This document shows, in pieces, positions 1 to 5,770 of a stretch of 13,419 bases of DNA (within the stretch, counting starts at the first letter, position 1; each line of letters begins with the position of its first letter). A program made the position numbers and the translations under genes. Source of the stretch: JBGPIK01 sp041484845 (GTDB lineage: Bacteria > Desulfobacterota > Binatia > UBA9968); contig JBGPIK010000158.1 of the NCBI GenBank assembly GCA_041484845.1, forward strand, positions 1 to 13,419, in the 5' to 3' direction. The notes beneath the pieces were generated by a model. It searched no databases. It was given only the letters and a program-made list of their open reading frames with translations, and was not told the origin of the DNA.

Positions 1-131
1 CGGCGCGTCGGCTTTGAACAACCGCCCAATATTCCAATACACTGCGGGCTGATATCCTGATACACTGCCGGATTAGCAGCGTTTGAGTGAAATCAAAGCC
101 TTGACAATTTCTCCGGGAAAAAGTTGAGGCT

Positions 132-191
132 CAGGCTTGTATAGATGAATCAAGCATTGAATGGGGAAACCCATTCAATTATGCAAGCCTG
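132..191. repeat. Long imperfect stem-loop with GAAA loop
   Basis: An inner perfect 10-bp stem (ATTGAATGGG at 156-165 with CCCATTCAAT at 170-179) closes a GAAA tetraloop (166-169). An outer 12-position stem pairs CAGGCTTGTATA (132-143) with TATGCAAGCCTG (180-191), with one G-U wobble if transcribed in the plus sense. The two stems stack directly on the 3' side and are separated by a 12-base bulge (144-155) on the 5' side. It could be a structured RNA, a REP-like palindromic element or the end of a mobile element. There is no T-run after it, so it is not a simple terminator. Confidence 0.6.
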
Positions 192-223
192 ACCCGGCCA
201 ACTCCCGCTATCTTTTGAATGAC

Positions 224-243
224 GCGTCTTACAGTTCAATCTC
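224..243 (+). repeat. 20-base dispersed repeat, copy 1
   Basis: GCGTCTTACAGTTCAATCTC is repeated exactly at 4613-4632, over 4 kb away and in the same orientation. Both copies lie in gene-free DNA next to hairpin-forming sequence, which suggests fragments of one dispersed element. Confidence 0.7.
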
Positions 244-448
244 GAAGAATGGCGTGAATTGGATTTAATTGTTTGAAGCTCCGCTGACAGCCTGGGTTCG
301 GAGCTTTCTAGCAGACATCGATGATGGCAAATATACGAAAACAACTTTCAACATTTGTAGCTTTGACTTCGCGACGTTCCTTTACAAGTTATTGTTTCAG
401 CAGTAAAAACGATTTAGATCGCGTTTTATGAGCCGTGCTATACGGAAG

Positions 449-478
449 TTGTGAGATTCTATACGGACCAGATATTAT
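449..478 (+). promoter_or_regulatory. Possible sigma70-like promoter for the MBL hydrolase
   Basis: TTGTGA (449-454) is followed after 18 bases by TATTAT (473-478), about 50 bases before the chosen start codon. One CTATACGGA direct repeat lies inside the spacer and the other just upstream, centred 21 bp apart (two helical turns). That would suit a regulator binding site. The match is modest and is not proof of a promoter. Confidence 0.35.
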
Positions 479-529
479 TGGTTAGGTTGCCCAGGGCAGT
501 CCACGAACTCAGCAATGGGAGAAAAAAAT

Positions 530-1513
530 ATGAGACTCGCCTATGCATTTATCGTCGCAGGCTTAGCGCTCTTGACCCTCCCGAAAGACGCTGATGCCGA
601 CGACATCAAAGTCACGCTTCTCGGCACGGGCACGCCTGTCCTCAACATCGACCGATTCGGAATGAGTACGTTGATGGAAGCTGGCGGAAAGAAGCTTCTA
701 TTCGACGTTGGCCGGGGCGCAACTATGCGCCTCCACCAAGCGAAGGTGCCCTTGCGTGACATCACCGCAGTATTTATCACGCACTTGCATTCTGATCATG
801 TCGCCGGCCTTCCCGATCTCTACGCCACAGCACCACTCACTCCCGGCGGACAACGGCAGATACCCCTGGAGGTTTGGGGACCTCAGGGCATCGACCGCGT
901 TGCCCGTGGCATTGAAACGATGTTCGCTGAAAACACTCGCATTCGGCTGCTTGATAAGGAGTTGATTCCAGCAGCCACAAAGATTTCATCCCACGACCTT
1001 CCTCCGGAGGGAGGAACGGCTTACGAGAAGGACGGTGTCAAGGTAACAGCTTTCCTCGTCAATCACGGGCACGCTGAGCCTGCCTATGGTTATCGCGTCG
1101 ATTACGGCAATCACGCTATCGTACTGTCAGGAGATACGACCTACTCGCCGAACCTGGTCAAGTTCGCAAAAGGCGTAGAGCTACTGGTGCATTGCATCGC
1201 AATTGGAAGCCGGCGTTTGGAGGCGGCGGCGCCAGAATTCGTTCAGCGTTTTTACAATTATTTGGCAAACCCTGAGATGGCTGGCCGCATTCTGAACGAG
1301 GTTCGTCCCCGACTCGCTGTCTTCTCGCACATTTCGCTATACAGCCGCGGTGATATCCCTCGACCCAGCAGTGACGAGCTGACTTCTCGGGTACGTGCCG
1401 TATATGGCGGCCCATTCGTCATCGGGGAGGATCTCATGTCTTTTCTGATCGAGAGTAATGGTGTTACTGCGGAGCCTTACACCGCCTCAAAACGACAACA
1501 GGAGCCAGATTGA
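530..1513 (+). CDS. Exported metallo-beta-lactamase-fold hydrolase
   Basis: A 327-residue metal-dependent hydrolase of the RNase Z/arylsulfatase-like branch of the MBL superfamily. Numbered from the ATG at 530, the metal motif THLHSDH has H85, H87, D89 and H90. Further likely ligands are H179 or H181 (VNHGH), D202 (LSGDT) and H267 (FSHIS), so the metal site looks complete. A hydrophobic signal peptide (AFIVAGLALLTLP, then DADADD) points to the periplasm, which argues against a tRNA-processing role. The start at 530 is preferred to the upstream in-frame ATG at 515 because GGGAGAAAAAAAT sits directly before it and the signal peptide then begins MRLAYAF. The natural substrate cannot be told. The gene stands alone, with gene-free DNA on both sides. 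Confidence 0.85.
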   Translation: MRLAYAFIVAGLALLTLPKDADADDIKVTLLGTGTPVLNIDRFGMSTLMEAGGKKLLFDVGRGATMRLHQAKVPLRDITAVFITHLHSDHVAGLPDLYATAPLTPGGQRQIPLEVWGPQGIDRVARGIETMFAENTRIRLLDKELIPAATKISSHDLPPEGGTAYEKDGVKVTAFLVNHGHAEPAYGYRVDYGNHAIVLSGDTTYSPNLVKFAKGVELLVHCIAIGSRRLEAAAPEFVQRFYNYLANPEMAGRILNEVRPRLAVFSHISLYSRGDIPRPSSDELTSRVRAVYGGPFVIGEDLMSFLIESNGVTAEPYTASKRQQEPD

Positions 1514-1528
1514 CTAGTAAGCGCCTTG

Positions 1529-1579
1529 CGAGCGTCGGGTTGTATGGCAACCTAACCACCGGCTGCAGGCCGACGCTCG
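1529..1579. repeat. 10-bp inverted repeat after the MBL gene
   Basis: CGAGCGTCGG (1529-1538) and CCGACGCTCG (1570-1579) are perfect inverse copies. A nested small hairpin, GGTTG-TATGG-CAACC, lies in the spacer. It begins about 15 bases after the hydrolase stop and could slow or stop transcription, but no T-run follows. It may instead be a recombination scar, since a truncated coding fragment starts at its right arm. Confidence 0.5.
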
Positions 1580-1765
1580 GCCGCAATCGAGATCGTAAAA
1601 AGCGGGGAGTCGTTCTTGTTTGTTGACGGCACCGAGAAATATCCTGCAACCCTCAACACGGACAACACATTGCAGGTGTCGGCAGTGTTTACATTCGTCT
1701 GCGCATATTCCAAGGGTTCAGACACTATTGTCGCGATGGGCGATGAATTCAAGCGCGTCAAGTAA
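1580..1765 (+). pseudogene. 3' fragment of an unidentified gene, no start codon
   Basis: One frame reads from about 1556 (just after an in-frame TAA at 1553-1555) to the TAA at 1763-1765 with protein-like composition. It includes GESFLFVDGTEKYPATLN and ends MGDEFKRVK. There is no ATG or GTG at its 5' end; the first possible start is a TTG at 1616 inside the block. The alternating hydrophobic pattern resembles the C-terminal beta-rich part of a small exported protein, but I do not recognise the family. It is best read as the surviving end of a gene whose front was lost at the inverted repeat. Confidence 0.45.
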
Positions 1766-1842
1766 GCAAGGCTCAAGCCTTTTTCAACCCTTCGTTTCAG
1801 CGAACTGCCTACGGCAGCCCCTGAACTCAAACGTTAACCCTG

Positions 1843-1874
1843 GGATTGAACTGAATTCTCCTACGACTCAATCC
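1843..1874. repeat. Short inverted repeat, element family A copy 1
   Basis: GGATTGA (1843-1849) and TCAATCC (1868-1874) form a 7-bp stem enclosing ACTGAATTCTCC and CGAC. A similar arrangement with partly shared sequence (TTCTCC, then CGACTCAATCCT) occurs at 4563-4596. The left half recurs at 7495-7515. This suggests a small dispersed palindromic element. Confidence 0.5.
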
Positions 1875-2009
1875 TGCAGCAAGTAGCAAGCGCGGCTCAA
1901 TTTCAATTGACAGGCTTCGGCCACTGTGCGAGTGTGCGACAGGCGAAATCCACAGGTTCATTCCGGTCTGACGCTGTTCAAGCGGCAACTCTAGATTGAC
2001 AATATTCAG

Positions 2010-2047
2010 GCCCGATCGGTTTCATACCGATCGGGCTTTTGTTTTTT
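2010..2047 (+). terminator. Strong Rho-independent terminator
   Basis: An 11-bp perfect stem (GCCCGATCGGT at 2010-2020 with ACCGATCGGGC at 2026-2036) with a 5-base loop TTCAT is followed by TTTTGTTTTTT. It isolates the first binding-protein gene from upstream transcription. No intact gene ends just before it, so the transcript it serves is either the decayed fragment upstream or an unrecognised small RNA. Confidence 0.88.
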
Positions 2048-2112
2048 GCGGGCCAGTTTCATAGGAAGACACGAAGCAATTGTAGAGCTGGGTTTGGATT
2101 GGAGAGAAAAGA

Positions 2113-3084
2113 ATGAGCAAGACAATCGCTGTATTCCTGCTTACTGCGGCCATGCTCGCAACTGTTTCTGTAACTGAGGCGCAGCAGCCAAAGAAAGTCC
2201 CTCGGATAGGATTCCTCGGTGCTGGTTTCCTCGGGCGGTACGAGCCCTTTCTCCAAGGATTGCGGGATCTCGGCTATTTGGAGGACCTAAACATCGTGTT
2301 GGAGCCCCGGGCTGCAGAGGGGAATCTTAGTTCCATCCCCACTCTCGTAGCCGAGCTTGTGCAACTGAAGGTTGACATCATGGTCACAGTCGGCACAGCC
2401 GCGACCATGGCTGCGAAACGCGGCACCTCGATTATCCCCATCGTCATGATAAACGCTCCCGATCCTGTTAGTACCGGGCTTGTCGCTAGTATGGCGCACC
2501 CGGGCGGGAACATCACGGGTCTGTCTAGCCTCGAAGTGGATTTGGGCGGCAAAAGGCTGGAACTTCTGAAAGAGGCCTTTCCTAAGCTCTCTCGCGTGGC
2601 TGTTGTCTGGAATTTGGCCGATACAGGGATGACTCTCATCGCCAAACAAATTCAGGTCGCTGCGCCACCGTTAGGCGTAACGATTCAAAGTTTAGGCGTG
2701 CGGGACCCTAACGATTTTGGCGGCGTTTTCATCAAGATGTCGCAGAACCGGCCAGACGCGCTCTACACGATCGCGGATAGATTGACCCGCCTTCATGTGA
2801 AGCAGATCCTGGAATTTGCGTTGAAGAGCAAAATTCCCACAATGTTCAACTCCGGAGAGTTCGTCGAGGACGGTGCGCTAATGGCCTATGGGTCGGATCG
2901 TCGCGAAGCTGCGCGTCGCGCCGCCGCCTTCGTGGACAAGATCCTGAAGGGCGCCAAGCCTGCCGACCTACCGGTCGAGCAACCGACGAAGTTCGAGCTG
3001 GTAATCAACCTGCAAACAGCGAAGCAGATCGGGCTCACGATTCCGCCGAATGTGCTGGCGCGGGCGGATAAGGTGATCAAGTGA
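2113..3084 (+). CDS. ABC substrate-binding protein 1 (TrpX-like)
   Basis: A 323-residue periplasmic binding protein of the ABC_sub_bind (TrpX/BMP-like, two-lobed) family, close to the usual family length. It has a signal peptide (MSKTIAVFLLTAAML... ending VTEAQQP), the first lobe starting VPRIGFLG, the motif GLRDLGYLEDLNI, the hinge-region stretch IIPIVMINAPDPV and HPGGNITGLSSL. The C-terminal block, from about residue 275, begins DKILKGAKPADLPVEQPT and ends in ARADKVIK. No lipobox cysteine is seen, so it is a soluble periplasmic protein. GGAGAGAAAAG precedes the ATG. It is the first gene after the terminator, but I cannot name its own promoter. The ligand is unknown: family members are predicted for amino acids and many other small molecules. 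No transporter partner is nearby. Confidence 0.92.
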   Translation: MSKTIAVFLLTAAMLATVSVTEAQQPKKVPRIGFLGAGFLGRYEPFLQGLRDLGYLEDLNIVLEPRAAEGNLSSIPTLVAELVQLKVDIMVTVGTAATMAAKRGTSIIPIVMINAPDPVSTGLVASMAHPGGNITGLSSLEVDLGGKRLELLKEAFPKLSRVAVVWNLADTGMTLIAKQIQVAAPPLGVTIQSLGVRDPNDFGGVFIKMSQNRPDALYTIADRLTRLHVKQILEFALKSKIPTMFNSGEFVEDGALMAYGSDRREAARRAAAFVDKILKGAKPADLPVEQPTKFELVINLQTAKQIGLTIPPNVLARADKVIK

Positions 3085-3103
3085 GCGAGGCAGAGCGCAG
3101 AGA

Positions 3104-3191
3104 GCAAAGGGCATAGCGCAGAAAAACAACGCGGGAGAAAACTCATGAGAAAGAACGTCATTCGTCTTACGCTTTGCGCCATGCTCTTTGC
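3104..3191. repeat. Inverted repeat spanning the redoxin start
   Basis: The linker GCAAAGGGCATAGCGCAGA (3104-3122) is the near inverse of TTTGCGCCATGCTCTTTGC (3173-3191), the core of the redoxin signal-peptide coding DNA. In RNA this gives 16 Watson-Crick pairs, two G-U pairs and one mismatch. The Shine-Dalgarno GGGAG (3133-3137) and the ATG (3145) lie in the 50-base loop, so the fold could affect translation. It may equally be an inverted copy of a mobile or duplicated signal-peptide segment. Confidence 0.55.
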
Positions 3192-3762
3192 GCTTAGTTT
3201 TTCTGTCCAGGCGCAACAGCCGCGGCTAGGCTCGTTCGACGGTGAAGGTCTGCCTTCTACCGATATAGATCGGGTGCAGGTTGGCGAGGTCGCTCCGGAT
3301 TTTCGCCTGACTGACGAACGGGGAACCATCCACCAGCTTTCGCAGTATCGGGGTCAGAAAAATGTTGTGCTGGTCGTTTACCGGGGATATTGGTGACCCG
3401 CATGCATCAATCAGCTTGGACAGCTGAAAGACCTGCTGGACAACGAGCGGAAATCCTATACTCAAATTCTTGGACTCAGTCCAGACGACCCGGAGGGCGG
3501 GCGCAAGATGGTGGAAAGCGTCACGAAGGAACATGGCGCCCCGCCCGGTTTCCCGCTCCTGGCGGATATAGGTCACAAAGTGATCGACCGATATGGGCTA
3601 TTCAACCCCGAATTATTCAACGGGCATATCGTGCCACATCCGGCTGTCTTCGTGATTGATCGATCCGGGAAAGTTACCTGGAAATTCCTCAACACGGATG
3701 CGCGAATTCGGGCAAAGAACGAAGATATCTCAGAGGCGTTGAACCAGCTTGAGAAGAAATGA
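3145..3762 (+). CDS. Exported redoxin, likely selenoprotein with in-frame TGA
   Basis: A thioredoxin-fold, peroxiredoxin-like (AhpC/TSA, redoxin) protein of 205 residues if the TGA at codon 84 (3394-3396) is read as selenocysteine. Residues 1-24 are a signal peptide (CAMLFALSFSVQAQQP) very like those of the neighbouring binding proteins. The redoxin domain starts near VGEVAPDFRLTDERG. The catalytic segment reads VVYRGYW-(TGA)-PACINQL, where family members have W-C-P-x-C, so the TGA falls on the first catalytic cysteine and leaves a UxxC motif. The frame stays open and conserved for 121 more codons: ILGLSPDDPEGG, FPLLADIGHKVIDRYGLF, HPAVFVIDRSGKVTW, ending LNQLEKK. Its role would be reduction of peroxides or thiols outside the cytoplasm. 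The alternative is a cysteine-to-stop nonsense mutation, giving a dead gene. GGGAG lies 7 bases before the ATG. A binding-protein 3' fragment follows 52 bases after the stop. Confidence 0.75.
3394..3431 (+). promoter_or_regulatory. Candidate bacterial SECIS element after the TGA
   Basis: Right after the TGA (3394-3396), the coding RNA can form a 6-bp stem, TCAGCT (3411-3416) with AGCTGA (3422-3427), around the 5-base loop TGGAC (3417-3421). Two further pairs lie below a 2x2 internal loop. The loop begins after 20 bases, and G is its second base. Known bacterial SECIS hairpins, bound by SelB, have an apical loop roughly 16-37 bases after the UGA with a G among the first two loop bases, so the geometry fits. 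Short stems also arise by chance. Confidence 0.5.
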
Positions 3763-3814
3763 TCTGAAGTCGATCTCCTCAGCGGTCCAACACCCTCCGC
3801 AGCAACGTTCCGGA

Positions 3815-3973
3815 GTCTATGTGGACAAGATCCTGAAAGGCACAAAGCCGGCGGACCTTCCAGTCGAGCAGCCGACGAAGTTCGAGCTAATGATTAATTT
3901 AAAAACCGCCAAGCAAATCGGCCTGACAATTCCGCCGAATGTGCTGGCGAGGGCGGATAAGGTGATCAAGTAA
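3815..3973 (+). pseudogene. 3' fragment of a substrate-binding protein gene
   Basis: Reads VYVDKILKGTKPADLPVEQP and on to ARADKVIK and a TAA, which is the last 52 codons of an ABC_sub_bind protein. Signal peptide and both lobes are missing. The upstream in-frame ATG at 3749 lies inside the redoxin gene in another frame and gives unrelated residues, so this is a remnant and not a small gene. Over 3854-3913 it matches binding protein 3 (7360-7419) at 57 of 60 bases, much closer than its immediate neighbours do. Confidence 0.85.
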
Positions 3974-3984
3974 CCACGTGGCGA

Positions 3985-4137
3985 AGCACTCACCTGGCTT
4001 TGGCCTCTTATCACAAATGCGGCTTTCTGGTCACGTGGAATTGCGAGCATCTTGCCAACGCAAACAAGTTTGGACACATTCGCCGTGTGAACACTGTGCT
4101 TGGTCTCTTTGTTCCCGCCCTCGTGGATCCGGAAATG
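3985..4137 (+). pseudogene. VapC (PIN-domain) toxin gene, 3' remnant
   Basis: Reads THLALASYHKCGFLVTWNCE, then HLANANKFGHIRRVN and LGLFVPALVDPE. This is the C-terminal half of a PIN-domain ribonuclease of the VapC family, including the conserved TWN segment and the typical LGLFVPALVTP ending. The N-terminal half with the first catalytic aspartate is absent: the fragment begins about 11 bases after the binding-protein fragment's stop. A transposase-derived element has gone in at its last codons (4137). No antitoxin gene remains beside it. Confidence 0.75.
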
Positions 4138-4398
4138 GGGACATTCTACTTTCTCTTGCGAAAGGGTTTTTCGGTATGCCACAGCAGGGCATGCCCAAGA
4201 ACGGCGCGGGCTCTGGTCGGCGCAATGTGCTACCAAATTATCAATCGCGGCAATGCCCGCCAAGAGGTCTTCCGGAAAAAATAGAGACACCTCATGGATC
4301 AGCGGATTGGGTTCAGTACATTGCAGCTCAGCTTGGCTGAGGCAAGCTTGCGGTCACGTCGTCGCCCCCGGGAACAACGTGAAAAGTAGAATGTCCCC
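4137..4398 (+). mobile_element. Collapsed REP-transposase (Y1/IS200-like) element
   Basis: A 262-bp unit bounded by perfect 16-bp inverted repeats, GGGGACATTCTACTTT at 4137-4152 and its inverse at 4383-4398. Inside are both ends of a REP-associated tyrosine (Y1) transposase gene with the middle deleted. The arrangement is that of a non-autonomous derivative which could be moved by a full-length relative elsewhere in the genome. It interrupts the end of the VapC remnant. Confidence 0.8.
4195..4389 (+). pseudogene. REP-associated (RAYT) transposase, deleted and frameshifted
   Basis: The N-terminal part (4195-4284) reads PRTARALVGAMCYQIINRGN then ARQEVFRKK-stop, the classic start of Y1-type REP transposases. 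The usual MP start is out of frame by one extra C at 4191-4195. A second frame (4290-4337) gives PHGSADWVQYIAAQLG, the family's C-terminal region. After another shift, EASLRSRRRPREQREK-stop ends at 4389 inside the right inverted repeat. The HUH and catalytic tyrosine regions are gone, so no active enzyme can be made. Confidence 0.75.
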
Positions 4399-4562
4399 CT
4401 TTTCCCGTCCCAAGCGGGCAAGTAGTCTGGTTACCGCAGCCGAGATTGTTTCGAGAGACTTGGGCCGTTGCGAGCCAAAAACAGTGCGACCGCTAGAACC
4501 GCGCCGGAGCCGGAGCGATGCAGTGGTGAAGCACGCGGTGTCAGCGCGCAGGTATTAGCCCT

Positions 4563-4596
4563 AGGATTGCCCCGTTTTCTCCGACGACTCAATCCT
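4563..4596. repeat. Short inverted repeat, element family A copy 2
   Basis: AGGATTG (4563-4569) and CAATCCT (4590-4596) are perfect inverse copies. The right half (CGACTCAATCCT) matches the element at 1843-1874, as does TTCTCC in the loop. The exact 20-base repeat follows 16 bases later, so both may belong to one larger dispersed element. Confidence 0.5.
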
Positions 4597-4612
4597 ACGA
4601 GACTTGTCCGTT

Positions 4613-4632
4613 GCGTCTTACAGTTCAATCTC
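4613..4632 (+). repeat. 20-base dispersed repeat, copy 2
   Basis: Exact copy of GCGTCTTACAGTTCAATCTC at 224-243, in the same orientation. Confidence 0.7.
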
Positions 4633-4651
4633 AGGCCGAATTTGGCCTTTT
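4633..4651 (+). terminator. Weak hairpin with T-run
   Basis: AGGCC (4633-4637) pairs with GGCCT (4644-4648) around GAATTT, with TTTT overlapping its end. The stem is only five pairs and no intact gene ends just upstream, so this is a tentative call. Confidence 0.25.
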
Positions 4652-4742
4652 CCCTCGGTGAAACGTTGTTGCCTTCTGCCGTAAATAATACTTTTCTCAA
4701 CTGCCATGTGCGTGATAAATAGCCTCAAGAACGAGGTGGGCA

Positions 4743-5711
4743 ATGAAGAAAGCTGCTGTCTTATCAATCCTGGTCGTCGTGGTACAGCTTGCTGTTGGCG
4801 TAATGGCTCAGGCGCAGCAGCCGGCGAAAGTCCCGCGGATAGGGCTTTTAGCTTCGGCCTCCCCCTCCTCTTACCCAGCCCGTGTTTCCGCATTCGAGGA
4901 AGGTCTCCGCGACCTCGGTTACAAAAACATCGTCATTGAGTCCCGGTATGCAGGAGGGAAGTCCGATCGTCTCCCTGGTCTCGCAGCGCAACTGGTTGAT
5001 CTCAAAGTTGATGTAATCCTCGCAATCTCTGACCCTAGTGTTCGGGCTGCTAAGAAGGCAACCCAAACGATCCCGATTGTCTTTGTTAATACGGGCAATC
5101 CGGTCGGAGACGGATTCGTTACCAGCCTAGCGCGGCCTGGTGGTAACGCTACCGGGCTGACGCTTCTATATCCAGAGCTAAGTTCGAAAAGGTTGGAGCT
5201 GTTTAAGGAAGCGTTTCCAAGAATCTCGCGCCTGGCCGTGCTCTTCGGATCACGGTCTGTGCGAATGATGAACGAACAGACGACTGCCGCTAAGGCGTTG
5301 GGGATGCGCCTTATATCACTTCCGCTAGACAACCCTGATGATGTTGAGGCCGCACTCGAAAAAGCGAAAAGGGGGCGTGCTCAAGGCCTCCTTACGAACC
5401 CGAGCCCCCAAATAGCTACTGCGCGAGAGCGGATCTTGAAATTCGCCGCAACTAACCGGCTGCCGGCAATGTACCCGGGATCTGAGTATGTAGATGCCGG
5501 TGGTCTCATGTCCTATGGACCAAACTCCCTCGAACAGTACCGGCGTGCCGCGGTGTATGTGGATAAAATTCTGAAGGGTGCCAAGCCAGCAGACTTGCCG
5601 GTGGAACAACCAACGAAATTTGAGTTCGTCATCAACCTCAAAACCGCCAAGCAGATCCGTCTGACGATCCCGCCGAATGTGCTGGCGCGGGCGGACAAAG
5701 TGATTAAATGA
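4743..5711 (+). CDS. ABC substrate-binding protein 2 (TrpX-like)
   Basis: A 322-residue member of the ABC_sub_bind family. Signal peptide MKKAAVLSILVVVVQLAVGV ends MAQAQQP, giving a soluble periplasmic protein. The first lobe begins VPRIGLLASASPSS. Then come GLRDLGYKNIVIESRYAGGK, IPIVFVNTGNPVGDG and RPGGNATGLTLL. The shared tail starts YVDKILKGAKPADLP and ends ARADKVIK. GAGGTGG lies just before the ATG. The central region (about 150-240) differs strongly from the other copies, which suggests a different ligand. The remnant array precedes it, and a convergent VapBC pair begins 59 bases after its stop. Confidence 0.92.
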   Translation: MKKAAVLSILVVVVQLAVGVMAQAQQPAKVPRIGLLASASPSSYPARVSAFEEGLRDLGYKNIVIESRYAGGKSDRLPGLAAQLVDLKVDVILAISDPSVRAAKKATQTIPIVFVNTGNPVGDGFVTSLARPGGNATGLTLLYPELSSKRLELFKEAFPRISRLAVLFGSRSVRMMNEQTTAAKALGMRLISLPLDNPDDVEAALEKAKRGRAQGLLTNPSPQIATARERILKFAATNRLPAMYPGSEYVDAGGLMSYGPNSLEQYRRAAVYVDKILKGAKPADLPVEQPTKFEFVINLKTAKQIRLTIPPNVLARADKVIK

Positions 5712-5770
5712 CAGTGAGAATTGCGAATTTCGACTGTTGCGCTATGAATCTGAAGCCAACCGCTAAATCT

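Larger units (their letters stand above)
1..472. other. Non-coding leader region
   Basis: No convincing gene is seen on either strand; the only open frame of note (minus strand, about 150-344) has no recognisable family and runs through a palindrome. The stretch holds a long stem-loop (132-191), a 20-base repeat (224-243) shared with 4613-4632, a short repeated ATACACTGC near 30-70, and two copies of CTATACGGA (438-446 and 459-467) 21 bp apart, just upstream of a possible promoter for the hydrolase gene. Confidence 0.6.
4399..4742. other. Gene-free stretch with repeat fragments
   Basis: No frame here looks like a protein. It contains the second copy of a small inverted-repeat element (4563-4596), the exact 20-base repeat (4613-4632) and a short GC hairpin followed by T4 (4633-4651). 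The promoter of binding protein 2 should lie here, but I see no clear box pair. Confidence 0.5.

Noticed and set aside
1529..1579. Integron attC site after the MBL gene
   Set aside because: The inverted arms lack the GTTRRRY/RYYYAAC core sites and no integrase is present.
1920..1995. tRNA-like T-arm (GGTTCATTCC) before the terminator
   Set aside because: The flanking bases do not pair into a T-stem and no anticodon or acceptor arm could be built around it.
1996..2025. TTGACA with TTTCAT 18 bases later as a promoter for binding protein 1
   Set aside because: The -10 box would lie in the terminator loop, so transcription would start inside the hairpin; the terminator explains the sequence better.
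3749..3973. A 74-residue gene starting at 3749
   Set aside because: Its ATG is inside the redoxin frame and the first 22 residues are unrelated to anything; only 3815-3973 is homologous, to the end of binding proteins.
4000..4284. A single 94-residue protein from 4000 to 4284
   Set aside because: It joins a VapC tail with a transposase start across an inverted repeat, so it is a chance fusion of two remnants.
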